From contig PASM01000009.1 in NCBI GenBank assembly GCA_002711965.1, positions 1 to 12,293 of the forward strand: a stretch of 12,293 nt of DNA. The letters are read 5' to 3'. This DNA comes from Chloroflexota bacterium (GTDB lineage Bacteria > Chloroflexota > Dehalococcoidia > UBA1151 > TMED-70). The stretch's first letter is position 1; every line of letters starts with the position of its first letter. The position numbers and the translations under genes are program-made. This document shows, in pieces, positions 7,590 to 12,293 of this stretch. The notes under the pieces were generated by a model. That model searched no databases. It was given only the letters and a program-made list of their open reading frames with translations, and had not been told where the DNA came from.

Positions 7590-7597
7590 TTCTATCT
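7571..7597. repeat. 10-bp direct repeat spanning the convergent stop codons
   Basis: AATTCTATCT occurs at 7571-7580 and again at 7588-7597, separated by ATAATAT. The second copy covers the end of the prmC stop, the 2-bp gap and part of the rpsI stop. It may reflect a small duplication that set the present gene ends. The copies are short and AT-rich, so chance is possible. Confidence 0.5.
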
Positions 7598-7987
7598 CTT
7601 TGTGTATTGAGGAGCTTTTCTAGCTTTCTTCAAACCATACTTCTTACTTTCTTTGACCCTTGAGTCTCTAGTAAGTAATCCATGAGATTTAAGTTTTGGT
7701 CTTAATTCTTTATCCATCTCACATAATGCTCTTGCAATACCTAGTGAAATAGCCCCTGATTGACCTGAAGCTCCTCCACCATGAATTTTAATTTCAGCAG
7801 ATATTTTTTCTTTATCAACAATTTTTAAAGGTAGAAGCGCAACATTGACCAAATCATCCATTAATAATACTTCTTTTATGGATTTCCCGTTCACTTGAAT
7901 TTTTCCATTTGTATTAAATATTTTTACTCTAGCAATTGATGATTTTCTTTTACCTGTTCCGTAATAATATGTTTTTTTTGTTGTCAC
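7592..7987 (-). CDS. rpsI: 30S ribosomal protein S9
   Basis: 131 residues, the normal bacterial S9 length. The N-terminal GTGKRKSSIARV (10-21) and the C-terminal KKARKAPQYTKR tail (120-131) are diagnostic; the tail reaches the ribosomal P site and contacts tRNA. The central GGGASGQSGAISLGIARAL (71-89) is also conserved. The start is GTG at 7987, supported by GAGG at 7994-7997 six bases away. It follows rplM after 13 bp in the usual L13-S9 pairing and is the last gene of the leftward operon, facing prmC with a gap of two bases and no recognisable terminator. Confidence 0.97.
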   Translation of the reverse strand: MTTKKTYYYGTGKRKSSIARVKIFNTNGKIQVNGKSIKEVLLMDDLVNVALLPLKIVDKEKISAEIKIHGGGASGQSGAISLGIARALCEMDKELRPKLKSHGLLTRDSRVKESKKYGLKKARKAPQYTKR

Positions 7988-8000
7988 TCTTTACCTCTTT

Positions 8001-8432
8001 TTATTTATTCTCAATTTGAGCTTGATGAGGATGTTCACTTCCTGAATAAATTTTTAATCTCTTCAACATCCTTGCTGACAATTTATTCTTTGGAAGCATT
8101 CCCTTAACTGCTTTTGTAATAATATATTCTGGTTTTCTATCTATAAGGTTAGAAAAAGTTTTCACTTTAGTACTACCAGGTCTTGTTGAGTGGGTTATAT
8201 ACTCCTTGTCAGAATATTTTTTACCAGTCACTTTTATTTTTGATGAATTAATTAAAATAACAAAATCACCTGTAATATCATTAGGGATATATCCAGGCTT
8301 ATTCTTCCCCATTAGAATCATAGCAATTTTAGATGCCAAGCGACCTAATGTTTCGCCATCTGCATCAATTAGAACCCAATTTTCTGAGTTGTTTTTTTCT
8401 TTTATAGAATAGTGTTTTAATTTATTAATCAT
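8001..8432 (-). CDS. rplM: 50S ribosomal protein L13
   Basis: 143 residues, the normal length. Conserved blocks are NWVLIDADGETLGRLAS (18-34), the GKNKPGYIPNDITGDFVILIN region (42-62), and the C-terminal KGMLPKNKLSARMLKRLKIY (109-128) ending in HPHQAQ. L13 is a primary 23S rRNA-binding protein of early large-subunit assembly. The ATG at 8432 is preceded by an A-tract with no good Shine-Dalgarno sequence, unlike most neighbours; an upstream in-frame ATG is closed at once by TAG. It sits directly downstream of rplQ, so no truA gene intervenes at this point as it does in some bacteria. Confidence 0.97.
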   Translation of the reverse strand: MINKLKHYSIKEKNNSENWVLIDADGETLGRLASKIAMILMGKNKPGYIPNDITGDFVILINSSKIKVTGKKYSDKEYITHSTRPGSTKVKTFSNLIDRKPEYIITKAVKGMLPKNKLSARMLKRLKIYSGSEHPHQAQIENK

Positions 8433-8474
8433 TTTTTTTTTACTAGGTTTCCATTTTACACTTTTTTTTTACTA
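8433..8474. repeat. Duplicated 13-bp T-tract element between rplQ and rplM
   Basis: The string T9 followed by ACTA occurs at 8433-8445 and again at 8462-8474; the second copy ends in the rplQ stop codon. On the coding strand each reads TAGTAAAAAAAAA. The spacer therefore has two A-tracts, the downstream one abutting the rplM start. It could be a tandem duplication or homopolymer drift. Confidence 0.5.
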
Positions 8475-8825
8475 ATCAACTAGTTCCAATATAGCTATTT
8501 CAGCATTGTCACCCTGTCTTGTTCCCAAAGGAACAATTCTTGAGTACCCACCATTTCTTTCTGTAAATTTTTCAGAGACATTTTCAAACAGATGATCAAC
8601 GACAGCTTTGTTTAAAATAAACTCAGATACTTTTCTTATTGAATTAAAATCTTTGGTTTTAGAAAGAGTTATCATTTTTTCAAGAATTGGTCTTGCTTCT
8701 TTTGCTTTAGCTTTAGTCGTTCTTATTCTTCCATGCATTATCGCATCAGAAACTAAATTTCTCAACAAAGCTTTTCTTTGATTGGATGGTCTGCTTAATT
8801 TATTTTTAGATAATCTATGTCTCAT
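8472..8825 (-). CDS. rplQ: 50S ribosomal protein L17
   Basis: 117 residues, the typical short bacterial L17. The N-terminal MRHR followed by LSRPSNQRKALLRNL (10-24) and the TTKAKAKEARPILEKMIT block (36-53) are diagnostic, as is the C-terminal GGYSRIVPLGTRQGDNAEIAILELV. L17 binds 23S rRNA near the peptide exit tunnel. The ATG at 8825 has GAGG at 8831-8834. It follows rpoA by 25 bp, the classic alpha-operon order. Confidence 0.97.
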   Translation of the reverse strand: MRHRLSKNKLSRPSNQRKALLRNLVSDAIMHGRIRTTKAKAKEARPILEKMITLSKTKDFNSIRKVSEFILNKAVVDHLFENVSEKFTERNGGYSRIVPLGTRQGDNAEIAILELVD

Positions 8826-8850
8826 TTTATCCTCGTATATAACTGAATTA

Positions 8851-9825
8851 TTAACTTTGCGGAAGCATATTTCTTTCTGCTAGAACATCAAATAATTCAT
8901 CTAAAGATTTCCTTCCAAAATTTCTAATCTTCAACAAATCACCTTCTGGCATTGCAATTACTTCTCCAACTCTATTTATTCCAGCCCTCTTTAGACAATT
9001 GAGTGTCCTTGCAGACAGATCTAACGTCTCTACAGGAGTGTTATAAATATCAGGGCTAATACCAAGTCCTGCTGCAGGATTTTGTTCTTCAGCAGCTTGA
9101 TCAAATTTACTAAATACATAAAAGCTATCCATCAATGTTTCTGATGCTTTTTGTAAAGCAGATTGAGGATCTATTGTTCCATCAGTCCAAATTTCTAAAG
9201 TTAATCTTTCCCAGTCAGATCTTTGGCCAACTCTTGTAGGTTGCACTGAAAAATTTGCCTTTTTGATAGGAGTAAAGACTGAGTCTATTGGCAATATTCC
9301 AATATTGGAATCAAATTCGTCAGATGCTCTTCTATAACCTTGCCCTTGCTCTACACTAAATTCTACAGATAAATGGGCATCAGGGGAATCTAAAGTTGCT
9401 AAATGATGGCCCGGATTAACAATTTCAAAATCAGCAGTAGCCATTATATCTCCTGCCTTAACTTCACCTTCTCCATCAACTTCAAGCCTAAGACGACCTG
9501 TTCTGTCAGATAAAGATCTTAATCGTATTCCTTTGGCATTCATCAAAAATTCATTTACTTCTTCTCTCATACCCTTGAGTGTTGAGTATTCATGTTGAAT
9601 TCCTTCAATTTTAACCCAGTTTATTGCTGTACCAGGAAGTGCTGATAATAGAGCTCTTCTTAAAGGGTTACCCAAGGTTACTCCCCAGCCTTTATCAAGA
9701 GGTTCTGCTATGAATTTCCCATAGGTTTCACCGCCCTCTATCATTCTGATAGAAAGTTCAGGAACCTCAGGTTCAGAAACAGAAATATTGTCAATTGGCG
9801 ATAAACCAAATTGTTTTTCTAACAT
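8851..9825 (-). CDS. rpoA: DNA-directed RNA polymerase subunit alpha
   Basis: 324 residues, normal length. The N-terminal assembly domain (about 23-240) shows FIAEPLDKGWGVTLGNPLRR (38-57), the region that drives dimerisation, and the conserved EFLMNAKGIRL (92-102). A linker at about 241-262 leads to the C-terminal domain (263-324) with LDLSARTLNCLKRAGI (268-283) and IRNFGRKSLDELFDVL (300-315). The DNA-contacting arginine and asparagine of E. coli alpha (265 and 268) correspond to Arg273 and Asn276, so UP-element binding is probably retained. Translation should be strong: a complete AAGGAGGT is at 9831-9838, inside the end of rpsD, five bases before the ATG. The gap to rpsD is three bases. Confidence 0.98.
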   Translation of the reverse strand: MLEKQFGLSPIDNISVSEPEVPELSIRMIEGGETYGKFIAEPLDKGWGVTLGNPLRRALLSALPGTAINWVKIEGIQHEYSTLKGMREEVNEFLMNAKGIRLRSLSDRTGRLRLEVDGEGEVKAGDIMATADFEIVNPGHHLATLDSPDAHLSVEFSVEQGQGYRRASDEFDSNIGILPIDSVFTPIKKANFSVQPTRVGQRSDWERLTLEIWTDGTIDPQSALQKASETLMDSFYVFSKFDQAAEEQNPAAGLGISPDIYNTPVETLDLSARTLNCLKRAGINRVGEVIAMPEGDLLKIRNFGRKSLDELFDVLAERNMLPQS

Positions 9826-9828
9826 TTA

Positions 9829-10410
9829 TTACCTCCTTGAATAGTATTCAACTATTTGCCTAGTATCAATCTCAAGCTCAGCGTCAGAAGCAGATGGAAG
9901 ATTGTTTATTTGTACAGAAAGTGCTGCTTTATCGAAAGATAACCATTTAGCACATTGATTGTTTTTAATATTTTCACTTGCTATTTGAAATAAGCTAGAA
10001 TTTTTAGATTTTTCTTTCCAAGTAATCTTATCTCCCTGCTTAATTTCATATGAAGGAATATTTACTTTTTTATCATTGATCAAAAAGTGGCCATGATTGA
10101 CTGCTTGTCTTGATTGCCTTCTTGTGTTAAACATTCCTGTTCTAAACATCACATTATCAAATCTTTTTTCAAGTAATATTAAAAGTTCATCACCAGTTGA
10201 ACCTTCTATATTTGATGCTTTATCATAATAATTTCTAAATTGACGTTCAAGAATTCCATATAAAAATCTTGCTTTTTGCTTTTCTCTCAATTGTAGACCG
10301 TATGGAGACAGCCTTCTTCTTGGAGACATTCTGTTTTTTCCAGGTTTTGTAGCCATTTCTAAGCCTAAAAACCTCATTTTTTTGTTAACTGGACCTGTAT
10401 ATCTAGCCAT
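9829..10410 (-). CDS. rpsD: 30S ribosomal protein S4, cysteine-free (zinc-independent) form
   Basis: 193 residues, slightly shorter than the usual 200-210. The N-terminus starts MARYTGP; the zinc-binding cysteines present in many S4 proteins right after this block are absent (NKKMRF at 9-14), and there is no cysteine before the C-terminal part. SPYGLQLREKQKARFLYGI (35-53) and the S4 RNA-binding domain (FRTGMFNTRRQSRQAVNHGH, about 89-108) are diagnostic. S4 nucleates assembly of the 30S body on 16S rRNA and in several bacteria represses its own operon. The ATG at 10410 has only a weak GGGA upstream. It follows rpsK by 24 bp and overlaps the ribosome site of rpoA. Confidence 0.96.
   Translation of the reverse strand: MARYTGPVNKKMRFLGLEMATKPGKNRMSPRRRLSPYGLQLREKQKARFLYGILERQFRNYYDKASNIEGSTGDELLILLEKRFDNVMFRTGMFNTRRQSRQAVNHGHFLINDKKVNIPSYEIKQGDKITWKEKSKNSSLFQIASENIKNNQCAKWLSFDKAALSVQINNLPSASDAELEIDTRQIVEYYSRR
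9831..9838 (-). promoter_or_regulatory. Full-consensus Shine-Dalgarno of rpoA, embedded in rpsD
   Basis: On the minus strand 9838-9831 reads AAGGAGGT, a full-length anti-16S match, five bases before the rpoA ATG. It overlaps the last Arg codons and the stop of rpsD. It is the strongest ribosome site in the window and fixes the rpoA start. Confidence 0.85.
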
Positions 10411-10434
10411 AAAATTTCCCGTTCTAAATTATGT

Positions 10435-10818
10435 TTAAACTCTTCTTTTCTTTGGAGGCCTGCATCCATTATGCGGAACAGGAGTTACATCTTTAATTGA
10501 AACAACTCTAATGCCTGCATGTTGAATAGCTCTAATAGCAGCTTCTCTTCCTGCCCCAGGACCTTTTACGAAAACATCTACAGTTTTCATACCAAGTTCA
10601 ACTGCTGTTTCTGCTGCTGTTTCTCCTGCTTTCTGAGCTGCAAAGGCAGTGGATTTTCTTGAACCTCTAAACCCTTTAGCTCCAGCACTACTTTGTGCAA
10701 TAACATTTCCACTATTATCAGTCATAGTGATTATAGTGTTATTAAAAGTAGCTTTCACATATGCGTTGCCTTGAGGAACGAAAACTTTTTCTTTTTTTCT
10801 TGTTCTATTTCTAGCCAT
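10435..10818 (-). CDS. rpsK: 30S ribosomal protein S11
   Basis: 127 residues, normal length. Conserved segments are [18 protein letters not shown] (23-40), the [11 protein letters not shown] block, [15 protein letters not shown] (84-98), and the C-terminal [18 protein letters not shown] (110-127). S11 lies on the 30S platform near the mRNA exit, where it contacts 16S rRNA. The ATG at 10818 has AAGG in the 14-bp gap after rpsM. Standard alpha-operon position. Confidence 0.98.
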   Translation of the reverse strand: MARNRTRKKEKVFVPQGNAYVKATFNNTIITMTDNSGNVIAQSSAGAKGFRGSRKSTAFAAQKAGETAAETAVELGMKTVDVFVKGPGAGREAAIRAIQHAGIRVVSIKDVTPVPHNGCRPPKKRRV

Positions 10819-10832
10819 TTATACCTTCTATA

Positions 10833-11213
10833 CTAGTGAGTTAATTTCTTTTTATTGGCAATTGTTCGTCTCTTACCTTTTTTTGTTCTTGCGTTAGTTT
10901 TAGTTCTTTGGCCATTTGCAGGCAAGCCATTTTTATGTCTCAATCCTCTATAGCTACCTATGTCACCTAGTCTTCTGATATTTAATTGAACTTCTCTTCG
11001 CAAATCTCCTTCTATTCTTATTTGAGATCTTTCTATAGCACTTCTTATTCTTGCCATCTCGTCTTCTTGAAGATCTTTAACTCGTGTATTTAAATCTATG
11101 CCAACATCAGAAATAATTTTTTTTGATGTTGATCTTCCTATACCACTAATTGCAGTTAGTCCTATTTCAACTCTTTGAGAATCAGGTATATTTACCCCTG
11201 CCAACATTGCCAT
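10833..11213 (-). CDS. rpsM: 30S ribosomal protein S13
   Basis: 126 residues, normal length. The [19 protein letters not shown] block (4-22) and [12 protein letters not shown] (22-33, helix-hairpin-helix) are conserved, as is the C-terminal [20 protein letters not shown] (95-114) followed by a basic tail. S13 sits in the 30S head and contacts the P-site tRNA and the large subunit. The ATG at 11213 has AAGGA at 11221-11225, inside the end of rpmJ, seven bases away. A second ATG two codons on gives an alternative start, but the first has the better spacing. Confidence 0.98.
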   Translation of the reverse strand: MAMLAGVNIPDSQRVEIGLTAISGIGRSTSKKIISDVGIDLNTRVKDLQEDEMARIRSAIERSQIRIEGDLRREVQLNIRRLGDIGSYRGLRHKNGLPANGQRTKTNARTKKGKRRTIANKKKLTH

Positions 11214-11217
11214 TTGC

Positions 11218-11334
11218 TTATCCTTGAACTTGTTTAAACCTTGGGTTTTTTTTATTTATAATTCTTACTCTGCCTTTTCTTCTAATTATTTGATCATCGG
11301 CACTTCGTTTTTTTATAGATGCTCTTTTTTTCAT
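11218..11334 (-). CDS. rpmJ: 50S ribosomal protein L36, cysteine-free (zinc-independent) form
   Basis: A 38-residue gene read directly from the gap between infA and rpsM. The protein starts [11 protein letters not shown] and ends [12 protein letters not shown], the unmistakable shape of L36. Canonical L36 binds zinc through three cysteines and one histidine; here all are replaced (for example Ser-Ala-Asp-Asp at 11-14), so this is the zinc-free form. L36 binds 23S rRNA late in large-subunit assembly. The ATG at 11334 has only a weak GAG upstream. Its stop lies four bases before the rpsM ATG and its last codons contain the rpsM ribosome site. The infA-rpmJ-rpsM order is the classic one. Confidence 0.95.
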   Translation of the reverse strand: MKKRASIKKRSADDQIIRRKGRVRIINKKNPRFKQVQG

Positions 11335-11349
11335 ATTTTTCTCACAGTA

Positions 11350-11568
11350 TTATTTGAATCTGTATGTTATTCTTCCTCTTGTTAAATCATAGGGAGACAG
11401 CTCTACTAGAACTCTGTCTCCTGGTAATATTCTTATATAATTTTTTCTAATTTTTCCTGACGCATGTGCCAAAACTTCATGTCCATTAGCTAACTCAACT
11501 TTAAAAGTAGTATTAGGGAGAGCTTCCTCAACCTTACCTTCTACTTCTATTGCTTCTTTTTTTGCCAT
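11350..11568 (-). CDS. infA: Translation initiation factor IF-1
   Basis: 72 residues, exactly the usual length: a single OB-fold protein that binds the 30S A site and assists IF2 and IF3. [20 protein letters not shown] (10-29), [19 protein letters not shown] (35-53) and the end [19 protein letters not shown] (54-72) are diagnostic. The ATG directly follows the map stop (TAAATG), with AAGG at 11580-11583 eleven bases upstream, inside the end of map, so coupling is likely. Confidence 0.98.
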   Translation of the reverse strand: MAKKEAIEVEGKVEEALPNTTFKVELANGHEVLAHASGKIRKNYIRILPGDRVLVELSPYDLTRGRITYRFK

Positions 11569-12293
11569 TTATTTACTTACCTTTGTTAAAACCTCAGGAC
11601 CATTTTCTGTTATCAAAATTGTGTCCTCATAATGAGAAGATAATTTACCATCTTTAGTAACAACTGTCCATTTATCATCCATTACTTTTGTCTGCCATTT
11701 CCCTTGAGTCACCATCGGTTCAATTGCAATTGTCATTCCAACTCTCAAAAGTGCTCCTTGATTTTTTTTACCAAAATTAGGGACACTAGGAGGTTCATGT
11801 AACTGGGTACCGATGCCGTGTCCAACATATTCTCTTACTACATCAAAACCTTGACTAAGAACATATTCTTCTATTGCATTGGATAATATTCCAATTCTAT
11901 TTCCTGCAATAGAATTCTCAATACCTATTCTCAATGCATTATCCGCAACTGATATAAGTTCATTCTTATCTTCGTCAGCTGAATCTTCAATTGTAAAAGT
12001 TCTTGCATGATCACTATACATGCCACCAACAATCGCACCACAATCAATAGAAACAAGGTCACCTTTTAATAATTTACGTTTACCTGGAATACCGTGAACA
12101 ATTTCTTCATTTAGTGAAATACAAGCGGTTGCTGGAAACCCATACAAACCTAGAAAAGCAGGCTTAGCGCCCTCTTTTTCTATGTATTCTCTAAGAAAAC
12201 TGTCAACTTCTCCAGTTGTAACTCCAGACTGAAGTTTTTCACCACAATTTTTCATAGCGCGAGCTACTATATCTCCAGCCTCTCTCATAGAGG
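11569..12293 (-). CDS. map: Type I methionine aminopeptidase (5' end beyond the window)
   Basis: Removes the N-terminal methionine from nascent proteins in the cytosol. Numbering from the ATG at 12288, the five metal ligands are Asp82 (SIDCG), Asp93 (YSDHARTF), His157 (GHGIG), Glu190 (IEPM) and Glu221 (HYEDT), with the conserved His65 (VHGIPG) present. The enzyme is therefore intact in the visible part. That ATG is probably not the start: the family normally has about 10-13 more residues before the conserved MREAG, and the frame stays open with a serine codon (TCT) up to the window edge. It is read into infA with no gap. The usual upstream partners secY and adk would lie outside the window. 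Confidence 0.96.
   Translation of the reverse strand, partial: SMREAGDIVARAMKNCGEKLQSGVTTGEVDSFLREYIEKEGAKPAFLGLYGFPATACISLNEEIVHGIPGKRKLLKGDLVSIDCGAIVGGMYSDHARTFTIEDSADEDKNELISVADNALRIGIENSIAGNRIGILSNAIEEYVLSQGFDVVREYVGHGIGTQLHEPPSVPNFGKKNQGALLRVGMTIAIEPMVTQGKWQTKVMDDKWTVVTKDGKLSSHYEDTILITENGPEVLTKVSK

Noticed and set aside
7558..7595. Possible terminator of the ribosomal operon: AGAATT/AATTCT stem then T7 on the minus strand
   Set aside because: The stem is only six pairs with one G-C pair and a 13-base loop, and the T run is the reverse of Lys codons in prmC. It is too weak to call.
8206..8412. Plus-strand frame inside rplM
   Set aside because: Antisense shadow of a conserved ribosomal protein gene.
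11214..11349. Ribosomal-protein autoregulatory RNA (S4-type pseudoknot) ahead of rpsM
   Set aside because: The region is fully occupied by rpmJ and its leader; no convincing nested pairing was found by eye.

Overview
This is an AT-rich, very gene-dense bacterial chromosomal segment (by eye about one third G+C). It carries mostly housekeeping genes and no mobile element, tRNA, rRNA or CRISPR array. Signs of a streamlined genome are intergenic gaps of -4 to about 40 bp, start/stop overlaps (TAGTG, ATGA), several GTG and TTG starts, and a 2-bp gap between two convergent operons. The gene set (GuaB3-type IMP dehydrogenase, LarE, a DUF362 protein) and the flavour of the S4, S11 and RpoA proteins make me lean to a marine, streamlined Chloroflexota (SAR202/Dehalococcoidia-like). 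That placement is an inference from memory of the families; other AT-rich streamlined lineages are not excluded.

Layout. (1) 1-429, minus: the N-terminal part of larE, an ATP-dependent sulfur-insertion enzyme of nickel-pincer cofactor synthesis; it runs off the left edge. (2) 430-583: the only real intergenic region. It is divergent and holds a candidate sigma70-type promoter and a long 5'-leader hairpin for the rightward operon. (3) 584-7589, plus: a seven-gene tightly packed run of DUF362 Fe-S protein, 94-residue unknown, NAD-dependent epimerase, guaB3, hisS, prfA and prmC. (4) 7592-12293, minus: the alpha operon and the L13-S9 pair, transcribed as map (cut by the right edge), infA, rpmJ, rpsM, rpsK, rpsD, rpoA, rplQ, rplM, rpsI. 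The 38-residue rpmJ was found by direct translation of the gap between infA and rpsM.

How the genes fit together. The rightward operon ends in translation functions: histidyl-tRNA synthetase, release factor 1, and the methylase PrmC, which modifies the GGQ glutamine of that release factor. GuaB3 supplies the guanine-nucleotide branch. The leftward operon makes initiation factor IF1, methionine aminopeptidase, the RNA polymerase alpha subunit and seven ribosomal proteins. L36 and S4 are both of the cysteine-free (zinc-independent) type.

The least ordinary part is the left end. There larE faces a DUF362 protein that has an incomplete three-cysteine ferredoxin-like motif and a His/Asp-rich C-terminal tail, followed by a small unknown protein. 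A metal- or Fe-S-related role for this corner is the best lead for something undescribed, but it rests on context and composition only.
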